Shown piece by piece: positions 42,996 to 51,408 of a stretch of 64,000 nt of DNA (its first letter is position 1; every line of letters starts with the position of its first letter). The notes under the pieces were generated by a model, which had not been told where the DNA came from, made no database searches, and saw only the letters and a program-made list of their open reading frames with translations. Made by a program: the position numbers and the translations under genes. Origin of the DNA: Firmicutes bacterium UBA2116 (GTDB taxonomy: Bacteria; Bacillota; Clostridia; Tissierellales; Sedimentibacteraceae); contig DCYG01000001.1 of assembly GCA_002331025.1 (NCBI GenBank), positions 37,754 through 101,753 of the forward strand. The letters run 5' to 3'.

Positions 42996-45245
42996 ATGAA
43001 AAAAGCAATTTTAATATTTATCATTTTATTTCTTTTGACCTCATGCGGCAATAATCAAATCGGGTCGGAAGCTTTGAACGAACCGGAAGCTGCACCGGAA
43101 AAAGAAACATCTATAGAAGTTAATAATGAAGAACAGGAAAAAGAAGCATCAAAAAAAGCAGAAGAAGAAATAAAAAAGGTATCTTCTCTTAAAGATTTTA
43201 CTCTTGAACAATCAGAAGAAATTAAGATAACTGAAAAGGATGGAGGTAGAATTCTAATTGATGATTATTTATCTTCTGTAGAAATAGTATCAGATACAGC
43301 GGCAACATTTTCGGATAGCAATTATGAAACCGTACGTTATTCAAGCAATGCATTGTATTGTGACGGATTTGATGATGGATACAGTAAGGATTTGATAAAA
43401 GAAAATATATCTGAGATGAAATTTATGACTTTTGATGATCTTTCAAGTCCTTACAATATAACTAAACACAATACAAATTTAATTTTTGATTTTAATGAAT
43501 CTCAATATAATATCAAGGATATAATTTATGGCTATTCTGCAGAAAACATTACCTTAAATTGTTTTGCACGAAGAGTTTCAACCTCCATTTTCGACGTTAT
43601 AGTCGACCCTGCATATATGTACGGTCTGCCTGTTTATCATTCAAACTCTTCTTCAGGTGAATATACTATAAATGACCTTAAAATAAAGTCTGACACAATA
43701 AATTTTACTGTTTCAATTTCAAATGTTGCTGAAATCTCAAAGGAATCATTTAAGGATTTAGATTCGGATTACGTTTATGCACAAATTACTTTTGACAATA
43801 TTAATTGCATCTACAGCATAAACTCGGGCTATACATCTACGGCTTCAATAAAAAACTATAAACTGCTTACTGAGGATACGGAAAGAGTGTTGACAAGAGC
43901 ATTCCTGTTTGATAATACAGAAAATAAAGATCCTGAAATGGTTCAGGTCTACAATACCCTCGTGTCAAATATGGATAGTATAAATACAGATTCAACCTTA
44001 GGAATAACCTTGCTCGATTTAGATTTTGATGAAACTCCCGAACTCCTTGTGACCAGATATTCAACAGATGTGGGTGTAAACTTTGGAAATGTTGATAACG
44101 AGGTTGCGGATGTTGATATTTACCGAATTGAAAATAATAAACTCATATATATAGATACACTTTATAACTATCATACAGTAATATATGAATTAGGTAATAT
44201 TATAGGGCTAAAAACCTTGGAAGACGACAGCAAGGCATGGTTTCACATGTCCTATAAAAATAGAGATACGGGAATAACCTCTGACACCGACTATCTTTTC
44301 ACGCTAAATGGAAATGAACTGAAGTTCCAAGAGGTATTCGGCACAGATGCAGATGGGAATTATCGTTACTTTGGAGAACCAATGGTATTTACCGAGGAAA
44401 CAGTCATACGCGGTGAACTTGGTGAAATGACAGTATACAGCTGGGGTGATTTTAAGCAAAGGCTTGGACCATGGGAAATTGTCGGCAAGGCTAAACAAGC
44501 TTATTGCGAGGATATGAAGGAAACTTCATTTAATTTGTACAGCGATTGGTTGTCTCATACAGAACCAAATACTAAATCATATAAGTTGTCGTTAACCGAC
44601 CGCATGATGAGCTATAATATCGCATATCTGGTTGATTCCTTCTATTTAGGTTCATATAATTCAAGCAAGCAGTATTTCGAATACAGATTTTTAGGTGATT
44701 ATGCAAAGCCGGTTATATACCTATATCCAACAGTTCAAACCGATATATCTGTTAAAATCGATCTTAACGGAACATTGACCTGCACATATCCTGAATATAA
44801 TGACGGCTGGAATGTCACTGCAAATCCCGACGGTACACTGATTAACAAGACAGATGGACGTGAATACTCATATTTATATTGGGAAGGTAAGGGTGATGTA
44901 AATTGGGATTTTTCAAAAGGATTTGTCGTAAAGGGAGAAGATACAATTGAATTTTTACAGGAAAAGCTTGAATACCTCGGATTAACTTCCAGAGAACTGA
45001 ATGAATTTATTGTGTATTGGCTGCCGTTAATGAAGGATAATAAATATAATCTTATAACATTCCAGACAACCGCATATGAAAATAATGCAAAGCTTCATAT
45101 TAATCCTAAGCCGGACAGTGTTCTGAGAGTGTTTATGGCATATAGAGCATTAGATAAATATATCGAAATTCCTGAACAACAGCTTAGCACATTCAGCAGA
45201 AGCGGTTTTTCAGTAATTGAATGGGGCGGTACAAAAGTTAAGTAA
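42996..45245 (+). CDS. large lipoprotein with conserved C-terminal KPVIYLYP...EWGG domain
   Basis: 749 residues. Signal peptide with lipobox LLTSC (Cys17), then a Glu/Lys-rich linker. The middle (about 60-560) is not recognised; it contains acidic Ca-binding-like DLDFDETPELLVT (about 335). The C-terminal ~190 residues run from KPVIYLYPTVQTDISVKIDL to SGFSVIEWGGTKV, a conserved domain in clostridial surface proteins whose function I do not know. ATG at 42996 follows GAGGGGG; a TTG 15 bases upstream was rejected. Monocistronic. Confidence 0.8.
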   Translation: MKKAILIFIILFLLTSCGNNQIGSEALNEPEAAPEKETSIEVNNEEQEKEASKKAEEEIKKVSSLKDFTLEQSEEIKITEKDGGRILIDDYLSSVEIVSDTAATFSDSNYETVRYSSNALYCDGFDDGYSKDLIKENISEMKFMTFDDLSSPYNITKHNTNLIFDFNESQYNIKDIIYGYSAENITLNCFARRVSTSIFDVIVDPAYMYGLPVYHSNSSSGEYTINDLKIKSDTINFTVSISNVAEISKESFKDLDSDYVYAQITFDNINCIYSINSGYTSTASIKNYKLLTEDTERVLTRAFLFDNTENKDPEMVQVYNTLVSNMDSINTDSTLGITLLDLDFDETPELLVTRYSTDVGVNFGNVDNEVADVDIYRIENNKLIYIDTLYNYHTVIYELGNIIGLKTLEDDSKAWFHMSYKNRDTGITSDTDYLFTLNGNELKFQEVFGTDADGNYRYFGEPMVFTEETVIRGELGEMTVYSWGDFKQRLGPWEIVGKAKQAYCEDMKETSFNLYSDWLSHTEPNTKSYKLSLTDRMMSYNIAYLVDSFYLGSYNSSKQYFEYRFLGDYAKPVIYLYPTVQTDISVKIDLNGTLTCTYPEYNDGWNVTANPDGTLINKTDGREYSYLYWEGKGDVNWDFSKGFVVKGEDTIEFLQEKLEYLGLTSRELNEFIVYWLPLMKDNKYNLITFQTTAYENNAKLHINPKPDSVLRVFMAYRALDKYIEIPEQQLSTFSRSGFSVIEWGGTKVK

Positions 45246-45252
45246 AATTTTA

Positions 45253-45283
45253 TGGGAGAGACCCTAAATCTTAAAGGTCTCCC
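45253..45283. terminator. bidirectional hairpin between lipoprotein and epimerase genes
   Basis: GGGAGAGACC and GGTCTCCCCC pair around a loop of about 11 nt, between convergent stop codons. Confidence 0.7.
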
Positions 45284-45285
45284 CC

Positions 45286-46152
45286 TTATAACATTTCAAT
45301 ATAATAATCTATCAACTGATATATCCAATCCTTCAGATTGCTGAACTTGAATCCTAATTTCCCCGCTTTACTTGTATTTATACTGTATTCCGGTTCACAA
45401 TTATAAGGTGCCTTTTCGCCGTCTTCCGATAAAACAGGTTCTTTACCCGTTTTTTCTGTAACATAATCTAATATTTCTCTTATTGATATAGTCCCAAAGG
45501 AGCTTCCGTTAATAGGACCTGAGTAATCTTTATCAGCGATAAAAGCCATAAATGTACCGGCTTCATCCGACCTGATAAATCCCATCTGACAATCAATATT
45601 ATCTATATACATTGGTATTTCTTTTATAACATGCTCAACATAAAAATATAATCTTTTTGTATAATCGTCTTTTCCGATGACAAAAGGATATCTTACGGCA
45701 ATTGCATTTATGTAATTGTAATCCTGCCATAATGCACATTCTGCCTGTCTTTTAGCTTCATCATACGGGAAATCCATTCTTGTACACCAGATAAGCTTTT
45801 TATTTAAGGGGTGAAATTCTTCTTCCATTGTATCCCAATGTTTTTCATAAACCGAGGTACTGGACATCATAATATATTTATTGCAATTTATGATATCCAA
45901 TATACATTTTACATCATTTGAACAATAGGCAAGATTATCATATACCACATCAAAAAACTTTTCTGATAATACGTTTTTCACGCTGTCAAAGTCTGTTCTG
46001 TCAAAAATAATTCGCAAAACCTTATCTCCGAAGCTGTCTTTTGTGATACCTCTCGTTGCAATTGTTACATTATGTCCCTGTGCCAACAGATCTTTTACAA
46101 GATGAATTCCAAAGTATCTTGTACCTCCCATTACCAAAATGTTCATAAACAT
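45286..46152 (-). CDS. NAD-dependent epimerase/dehydratase-like protein
   Basis: 288-residue extended SDR protein. N-terminal nucleotide-binding motif MGGTRYFGIHLVKDLLAQGH (the GGTRYFG form common in this subfamily), then VYDNLAYCSNDVKC and the SSTSVYE strand; the catalytic Tyr lies in MDFPYDEAKRQAE, where the usual Y-x-x-x-K reads Y-D-E-A-K. Probable nucleotide-sugar or related reductase/epimerase; substrate unknown. It lies upstream of a GNAT gene on the same strand. Confidence 0.85.
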   Translation of the reverse strand: MFMNILVMGGTRYFGIHLVKDLLAQGHNVTIATRGITKDSFGDKVLRIIFDRTDFDSVKNVLSEKFFDVVYDNLAYCSNDVKCILDIINCNKYIMMSSTSVYEKHWDTMEEEFHPLNKKLIWCTRMDFPYDEAKRQAECALWQDYNYINAIAVRYPFVIGKDDYTKRLYFYVEHVIKEIPMYIDNIDCQMGFIRSDEAGTFMAFIADKDYSGPINGSSFGTISIREILDYVTEKTGKEPVLSEDGEKAPYNCEPEYSINTSKAGKLGFKFSNLKDWIYQLIDYYIEML

Positions 46153-46200
46153 TCCCTCAAATTATATAAATATTTTATTTTAACTCTTTCCATCAATATC

Positions 46201-46710
46201 TCAGTCATTTATCCCAACCACTTTACTTCTTCTTTCCATAAGAACAACATCATGCCATATGCCATTTTCCATTTTCCCAAGCTTTTCTCTTATTCCAATC
46301 ACTCTGAAACCACACTTTTTATGTAATTCTATGCTTGCAGTATTTTCTCTGATAATTCCGGATTGTAATGTCCAAAAACCATTTTTCTCTGAAACTGCTG
46401 CAATTTTATTTAATAGCTCTGTTCCTACACCATGTCCACTACATTGTTTCTTTATATAAATACTTATTTCAGCCACACCAGAATAAACAGGTCGTTTTGA
46501 AGTAGGGCTAAGAGCTGCCCATCCTAATATCTCACTATTTAAAGTCGCAACTAATCTACATGAGCTGATATGGTCTTGATTCCACTTCTCCCAAGACGGT
46601 AAATCAGATTCACTTTGAAAGGTTGCTATTCGCGTTTTTATTCCTTCTAAATAAATATTTTTTACTTGCTCCCAATCAGATGCTTCCATTTCTTTAATTT
46701 CATATTTCAT
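46201..46710 (-). CDS. GNAT acetyltransferase, phosphinothricin-acetyltransferase-like
   Basis: 169 residues. Family marks are MEASDWEQVKNIYLEGIKTR at the N-terminus, AALSPTSKRPVYSGVAEISI, the acetyl-CoA loop QCSGHGVGTELLNKI and the C-terminal CGFRVIGIREKLGKMENGIW. Usually annotated as phosphinothricin or methionine sulfoximine N-acetyltransferase; here probably detoxification or amino-acid acetylation. Confidence 0.88.
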   Translation of the reverse strand: MKYEIKEMEASDWEQVKNIYLEGIKTRIATFQSESDLPSWEKWNQDHISSCRLVATLNSEILGWAALSPTSKRPVYSGVAEISIYIKKQCSGHGVGTELLNKIAAVSEKNGFWTLQSGIIRENTASIELHKKCGFRVIGIREKLGKMENGIWHDVVLMERRSKVVGIND

Positions 46711-46719
46711 AATTATCCT

Positions 46720-47007
46720 CTAATTTTCTGCATTATTATGTTTGTTTCCATATTTCAGAATTAAAGATACCATAATTGCTGAAGCAATCAGAGAAACTGT
46801 ATTTGTTATAAGAAAAGCTTCACCGCTGCCGTTTAACACAAGGTTTACAGCATATATTTCCATTAACAGAATTCCGGTAAACATCATGACGAATGTTTTT
46901 AAATTTAAATCCTTAGCGGATTTCGTCCTTAGTATCTGAATAATCTGAGGTATTTGTCCAAAGGACATAATTGCTCCCCCGATAAGTTGTAAAGCATCGA
47001 AAAACAT
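46720..47007 (-). CDS. SemiSWEET / PQ-loop transporter
   Basis: 95 residues from ATG 47007 (GGAGG six bases upstream), with three transmembrane helices and the PQ-loop GQIPQIIQILRTKSAKDLNL. This is the size of SemiSWEET sugar transporters, which dimerise to form the pore. It lies between two acetyltransferase genes on the same strand. Substrate (sugar or other small molecule) not predictable. Confidence 0.85.
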   Translation of the reverse strand: MFFDALQLIGGAIMSFGQIPQIIQILRTKSAKDLNLKTFVMMFTGILLMEIYAVNLVLNGSGEAFLITNTVSLIASAIMVSLILKYGNKHNNAEN

Positions 47008-47047
47008 AATATCCCTCCTAATACTACTTAATATTTCATTATATTTA

Positions 47048-47566
47048 TTAAAGAGTAATCCAATATCTTTGAAAAATATCACCATCATTTATATCCTCAG
47101 AATCAAGAATACCACCATTATTTGTTATTGTCTTAGATGAGCCGATATTGCTTTTAGAACAGGTTATCAATACCTTTGACAATCCTATTTTTTCACATTC
47201 TCTTAAGGCAAGTGACAGCATCAATGTGGAATAACCTCTTCTTCTTTCACTCGGTCTTATTCCATAACCAATATGTCCTCCTCTATATGCCAACGCTTCA
47301 TTTAATCTGTGTCTTATATCTATGGCTCCGATTAATTTGTTATCACTCACCAGCCAAAAAGTTGAGCTTTCAACAAAGCCATCTGGCAATCCGACTCCAT
47401 TGCTCCAACCGTTCAATTTATCTACCATCATGCCGAAATCCTTGCTGTCAAGATTTAAGGTCCAAGGGATCAACTCTTCACCTGACTTTTTCCATTCAGA
47501 AAGCATATCTAAATATTCATTCTTATAACTAATACAAGGTTTTATTAATATAACGCTTTGCTCCAT
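47048..47566 (-). CDS. GNAT-family N-acetyltransferase
   Basis: 172 residues from ATG 47566 (GGAG seven bases upstream). GAIDIRHRLNEAL precedes the acetyl-CoA loop RPSERRRGYSTLML and the helix LRECEKIGLSKVLITC; INDGDIFQRYWI closes the protein. It matches the predicted-acetyltransferase group with the R/Q-x-x-G-x-A/S loop (here R-R-G-Y-S). Substrate unknown. Confidence 0.85.
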   Translation of the reverse strand: MEQSVILIKPCISYKNEYLDMLSEWKKSGEELIPWTLNLDSKDFGMMVDKLNGWSNGVGLPDGFVESSTFWLVSDNKLIGAIDIRHRLNEALAYRGGHIGYGIRPSERRRGYSTLMLSLALRECEKIGLSKVLITCSKSNIGSSKTITNNGGILDSEDINDGDIFQRYWITL

Positions 47567-47629
47567 ATCGCTATCTCCATCATATAATTTCATTTAATGT
47601 ATTTTTAAAGCTCGAGATGCACATGCTGA

Positions 47630-47721
47630 TCCCATTAATTGTAATATATATACTAATTTTTTTCCACTAATAATTTTTCTGCAAGTAATACTAATAAGCA
47701 ATTATGGTGAACTCCATCACC
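47630..47721 (-). pseudogene. deletion scar: 5' part of a fluoride riboswitch fused to the last codons of an antiporter
   Basis: Reading the minus strand: GGTGATGGAGTTCACCATAA (the fluoride-riboswitch 5' half, as at 51328) continues with a diverged GCTTATTAGTATTACT and then directly with GCAGAAAAATTATTAGTGGA, identical over 33 bp to the 3' end of the antiporter gene at 50044. About 1.2 kb, the remainder of the riboswitch and nearly the whole gene, is missing. It shows that a second riboswitch-antiporter unit once existed here. Confidence 0.8.
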
Positions 47722-47772
47722 TTTTTTTAATTTCAAAATAAAAAATGAATAATTTATAATAATATATATTAT

Positions 47773-47803
47773 TAAAACTTTTTTAACTGTATTATAGTCT
47801 AAA
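47773..47803 (+). promoter_or_regulatory. candidate ECF-sigma promoter of sigV
   Basis: TAAAAC (47773 region) and GTCTA (47798-47802) are spaced like a -35 AAC / -10 GTC ECF promoter, about 50 bp before the GTG of the sigma factor gene, as expected for autoregulation. Confidence 0.45.
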
Positions 47804-47851
47804 TAATGTAACACATTAAGATGTACATCAATATTAAGACAGGTGAAATTC

Positions 47852-48340
47852 GTGCGAATTAGTTCAAAATTAGAAAAACAATTAGAAGAATATGTTGTTG
47901 AAAACAAAGAAAAACATTACAGGATAGCATATAGTTATGTAAAAAATGCTGATGATGCTTTGGATATTGTTCAAGAATCCATATTTAAAGCTTTAATATC
48001 TTTAAACACTTTAAAGAATCCTGAATTTATGAAAACTTGGTTTTATAGGATATTGGTAAACTGCTCATTGGATTGTATCAGAAAGCAAAAAAAGGTAATA
48101 ACTTTAGACAATGAAGTTTTATATTCTTATATCAATGAATTCAATGATACATATACAGATATAGATTTACACAAGGCACTTGATGAGCTGCCTGACAGCT
48201 ATCGCAGTATTATTATATTAAGATTTTTTGAGGATTTAAAAATAGAAGAAATTGCTGAAATTCTTAATGAAAATATTAATACTGTCAAAACCAGATTATA
48301 TAAATCACTGGATAAATTGCGAATTAAAATGAATGATTGA
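47852..48340 (+). CDS. sigV: ECF RNA polymerase sigma factor, SigV-like
   Basis: 162 residues. Region 2 contains KEKHYRIAYSYVKNADDALD with IVQESIFKA, and region 4 has ALDELPDSYRSIIILRFFED followed by a helix-turn-helix (KIEEIAEILNENINTVKTRL). GTG 47852 has AGGTGA five bases upstream; GTG 47843 overlaps that site. The downstream RsiV-like anti-sigma gene (16 bp away) identifies it as SigV-type, which in Bacillus subtilis responds to lysozyme. Confidence 0.88.
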   Translation: MRISSKLEKQLEEYVVENKEKHYRIAYSYVKNADDALDIVQESIFKALISLNTLKNPEFMKTWFYRILVNCSLDCIRKQKKVITLDNEVLYSYINEFNDTYTDIDLHKALDELPDSYRSIIILRFFEDLKIEEIAEILNENINTVKTRLYKSLDKLRIKMND

Positions 48341-48356
48341 TTTAGGAGGATTAGCA

Positions 48357-49253
48357 ATGAATGATAAAAAAATAAATCAACTAAAAAATGAATACATGAG
48401 TATACCTATCCCTGCAGAATTAGAATTTAAAGTTAAAAAATCGTTAAAGGAAGGTAAAAAAGCTATGAACAAAAAAATTTATATTAGAAGATTATTGGCA
48501 ACTGCAGCTTCGGCAGCCGTTATTGCAATATCTTTTACAGTAGGAATAAATACAAATGAAGCGTTGGCAGAAACTTTATCGGATATACCTGTTTTGGGTG
48601 GTATCGTAAAGGTCTTGACTTTTAAAGAATACAAATTCAGCGAAAAAACTTACGATGTAGATATCGAAACGCCGGCATTAGATGGATTGGAAAATAAAAG
48701 TTTGCAAAACAGCTTAAATGAAAAATATTTTAACGAAAATAAAGAATTGTATGAGCAATTTATAAATGATATGAAAAGCTTAGAAGAAAATGGCGGTGGA
48801 TATATGGGAGTATCAAGCGGATATGTCGTGAAAACCGATACAGATAAAATATTGTCCGTAGGTCGCTATATTGTAAATACAGTAGGTTCTTCATCAACTA
48901 CATTCAGATATGATACAATAGACAAGAAAAATGAAATTTTAATCACTCTTCCAAGTCTTTTTAAAGATGAAAGCTATGTTGATATAATCAGCAGCAATAT
49001 AAAAGAACAGATGGTGGAGCAGCATAATAAAGATGAAAACAAATTTTATTGGGTTGAAGGTATAGAAAATGAATTTACAGAATTATTTGAAAAGATATCA
49101 ATAAACCAATCCTTTTATATATCATCAAATGGAAAATTGATAATTTCTTTCGATAAATACGAAGTTGCTCCGGGTTATATGGGAGTAGTAGAATTTGAAA
49201 TACCTACAGAGATATTGAAAAATATTTTAGTAAGCAATGAATATATTTATTAA
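48357..49253 (+). CDS. rsiV: RsiV-like anti-sigma factor
   Basis: 298 residues: cytosolic N-terminus (about 1-45), one transmembrane helix (LLATAASAAVIAISFTVGIN), and an external domain matching the DUF3298/RsiV C-terminus (RYDTIDKKNEILITLPSLFK and WVEGIENEFTELFEKISI). In B. subtilis RsiV binds lysozyme and is then cleaved to free SigV. ATG 48357 has GGAGG at about 7-nt spacing. Co-transcribed with the sigma gene. The lysozyme ligand is inferred from homology, not seen. Confidence 0.85.
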   Translation: MNDKKINQLKNEYMSIPIPAELEFKVKKSLKEGKKAMNKKIYIRRLLATAASAAVIAISFTVGINTNEALAETLSDIPVLGGIVKVLTFKEYKFSEKTYDVDIETPALDGLENKSLQNSLNEKYFNENKELYEQFINDMKSLEENGGGYMGVSSGYVVKTDTDKILSVGRYIVNTVGSSSTTFRYDTIDKKNEILITLPSLFKDESYVDIISSNIKEQMVEQHNKDENKFYWVEGIENEFTELFEKISINQSFYISSNGKLIISFDKYEVAPGYMGVVEFEIPTEILKNILVSNEYIY

Positions 49254-49268
49254 ATTTATACGTTGAAC

Positions 49269-49315
49269 AAAAAAACTGTTTCGAACTTATAATTATTAGG
49301 TTGAAACAGTTTTTT
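49269..49315 (+). terminator. terminator of the sigV-rsiV operon
   Basis: ACTGTTTCGAAC and GTTGAAACAGT pair across a loop of about 15 nt, with A7 before and T6 after the stem. Confidence 0.85.
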
Positions 49316-49430
49316 ATATGCACTTTACTCCTTGGAATCCTTCAATTATTTTCATAAACAGAAAAATCTCCTACAATAGCTGTTTTCATAATTATATTTC
49401 ACAATTCCAAACTTTGCAAAATATTTGAAA

Positions 49431-49964
49431 TTATTTTAACCTGCCGGCTGTCATTTGTTGTGCCACCAATAAATTCATATAAGCAGACGACCCAAATCTT
49501 TTGTCTTGGTGTCGGTCGCTTTTACTGTAAGTATAATAAAAGTTCTCAATTTGTAATAATGAGCTTACGTCACCTTGAAAAAAGGTTTCATATTTAAATA
49601 TCTCATTTTCATAAGTATAATCTGAAAATAAATTATCCTGACAATTCAATAAATGATTCCCTCTTGCTTCCTTCAGAAATTTATAGATTTCCCCGGATGA
49701 TACCTTTGCATCCTGATTTACGTATCCTACATAATCACATGACCAAACAGGAGTATTACCGCCTTTTTCATATACATACTCTACACCGCTATAAGGATTA
49801 ACACCCCTGTAAGAGTCCGTAAATATCAAATCATCTATTTCTATTTTGAAATCCCAATCATACAGTTCAGATTTAACATATGGATTATATGAAGGACTCT
49901 TTTTTACATAACATTCATATCTGCCTTTTATTAATGCTTTTACTAGTTTATCCTCAGAAATCAT
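49431..49964 (-). CDS. DUF5680-like protein, C-terminus altered by a repeat insertion
   Basis: Current frame 177 residues from ATG 49964. The body is DUF5680-like (LYDWDFKIEIDDLIFTDSYR, PVWSCDYVGYVN, IYKFLKEARGNHLLN). Residues after NFYY are encoded by palindromic repeat copy 4 (TYSKSDRHQDKRFGSSAY) and then by an out-of-frame tail. Taking out 56 bp (49477-49532) joins NFYY to EFIGGTTNDSRQVKI and on to a stop at 49399, restoring the expected Y-E-x-x-G-G ending. The gene is therefore probably a recent insertion mutant; function unknown. Confidence 0.75.
   Translation of the reverse strand: MISEDKLVKALIKGRYECYVKKSPSYNPYVKSELYDWDFKIEIDDLIFTDSYRGVNPYSGVEYVYEKGGNTPVWSCDYVGYVNQDAKVSSGEIYKFLKEARGNHLLNCQDNLFSDYTYENEIFKYETFFQGDVSSLLQIENFYYTYSKSDRHQDKRFGSSAYMNLLVAQQMTAGRLK
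49480..49533 (+). repeat. terminator-associated palindromic repeat, copy 4 (inside a coding region)
   Basis: AAGCAGACGACCCAAATCTT, then CTTGGTGTCGGTCGCTTTTA and CTGTAAGT. Very similar to copy 1. It lies within the DUF5680-like gene rather than behind a terminator; the flanks share TAT on both sides, a possible 3-bp target duplication. Confidence 0.85.
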
Positions 49965-50043
49965 AGCAATACCTCTCATTTATATCTTATCATAGATCAT
50001 TATCAAAATGTACAAGTTAATTTCATTAATTTTAATACATATA

Positions 50044-51228
50044 CTAATTTTTTTCCACTAATAATTTTTCTGCCGAATAATGAATTCCGATTGCACCTAA
50101 CGGTGCAGTGATTAGTATAGACAGCACTGCAATAGCCAGAATTATGTCTCCTGACTCTACTCCCAGTGATAATGGAACTGCTCCCATTGCTGCCTGAACA
50201 GTAGCCTTAGGTAAATATGCAATAGTACAGAATAATCTTTCCCTCCAATTATATTCTGTTCCTGCTAAAGAAATTATTACTCCTATACTTCGTCCTGCCA
50301 AACCGATTAATATTATGATAATACCCACTCTGCCTGCTTTTAATGCCACATTTACATCTACCAGTGCACCTACCAATACAAACAGTAATATTTCCGCTAA
50401 TATCCATATTTTATTGAACTTATCAGATAACCTTTTTCCTACATCCGGTAATTTTTCAATAATAATAAATCCAATCGTCATTACTCCCAACAGTGAGGCA
50501 ATTTGCAACTTCGTCTTTAAAACACTTTCTAATTGATTAAGCAATATGGAAAATCCAAGTATTAATAATACTTTTTTTGTACTGCGTATGTGGTATCTTT
50601 TAAAAATCATTATCAGTATAAATCCAATAATTATTCCTGCAATAATACCTAGTAAAATTGATACCGGGATGTTTAACAATTGTATACCTATGTTAACATT
50701 GGAACCGGCATATAATCCTAAAAAAACACTGAATATTGTAATAGCAAAAACGTCGTCGATAGATGCGCCTGCCAATATCAAGGCGGGTATTCCTTTTTTA
50801 GTGCCAATATTATTTCCTATTAATTCGAGCATAGACGGTACTACAACAGCAGGCGAAACGGCAGCAATAATAAAACCTAAAATTCCCCCTTGAATAAATG
50901 TAAATCCTAAAAAATATACAGAAGCAGCAGCAATAAACAATCCCTCAATTAATCCTGGTATACAACTCATCTTTAATGCGGTGACTCCAATCTTTTTCAA
51001 ATCATCCTTGTTAATTCCGAATCCCGCCCTTAACAAAATAATAATCAAGGCAATTCCTCTTAAATCTCCTGATATTTTAAGCATATCCTCCTGTAGCAGA
51101 TTAAAACCATATGGTCCTATAAGAACACCTAATATCAACATACCTATTAACCCCGGCAATTTTAACTTCTCAAATATCTTTCTTGCCGGCAATCCTAATA
51201 ATAAAATTACTGCTAAGCTTGCAGCCAT
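50044..51228 (-). CDS. cation/proton antiporter (CPA family), fluoride-riboswitch-controlled
   Basis: 394-residue membrane protein with 12-13 transmembrane segments. GLPARKIFEKLKLPGLIGML, GILGFIIAAVSPAVVVPSML and ILAGASIDDVFAITIFSVFL (Asp-Asp pair in the ion-binding region) match CPA/NhaP-type antiporters. ATG 51228 with AAAGGAG upstream. A fluoride riboswitch and terminator lie in the leader, so it belongs to the fluoride-response class of antiporters; it may expel F-linked protons or restore pH during fluoride stress. A second unit was lost at 47.6 kb. Confidence 0.9.
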   Translation of the reverse strand: MAASLAVILLLGLPARKIFEKLKLPGLIGMLILGVLIGPYGFNLLQEDMLKISGDLRGIALIIILLRAGFGINKDDLKKIGVTALKMSCIPGLIEGLFIAAASVYFLGFTFIQGGILGFIIAAVSPAVVVPSMLELIGNNIGTKKGIPALILAGASIDDVFAITIFSVFLGLYAGSNVNIGIQLLNIPVSILLGIIAGIIIGFILIMIFKRYHIRSTKKVLLILGFSILLNQLESVLKTKLQIASLLGVMTIGFIIIEKLPDVGKRLSDKFNKIWILAEILLFVLVGALVDVNVALKAGRVGIIIILIGLAGRSIGVIISLAGTEYNWRERLFCTIAYLPKATVQAAMGAVPLSLGVESGDIILAIAVLSILITAPLGAIGIHYSAEKLLVEKN

Positions 51229-51251
51229 AAAATCAACTCCTTTGTCAGTCA

Positions 51252-51330
51252 CAAAAAAACTCCTACAGGGATACACTGTATCCTGTAGGAGTCATTAGCA
51301 CTATGCGATTATGGTGAACTCCATCACCCT
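51252..51330 (-). promoter_or_regulatory. fluoride (crcB-motif) riboswitch with terminator
   Basis: Minus strand: GGTGATGGAGTTCACC, the conserved loop ATAATCGC and GCTAATGACTCC, then CTACAGGATACAGTGTATCC and TGTAGGAG followed by T7. The start and the core CTAATGACTCC segment are diagnostic for the fluoride aptamer. The terminal hairpin overlaps it; fluoride should favour read-through into the antiporter gene. Confidence 0.9.
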
Positions 51331-51408
51331 TTATTTAGTTTACTAATAGATTATAGTATGGAATATATTATATGTCAATGAATGATTTTTGAGTTTATTT
51401 ATTATTTA

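Noticed and set aside
47653..47907. An 84-codon frame ending in AEKLLVEKN as a gene
   Set aside because: Its C-terminus is only the leftover of the antiporter gene; the rest covers the riboswitch remnant and the sigV promoter region.
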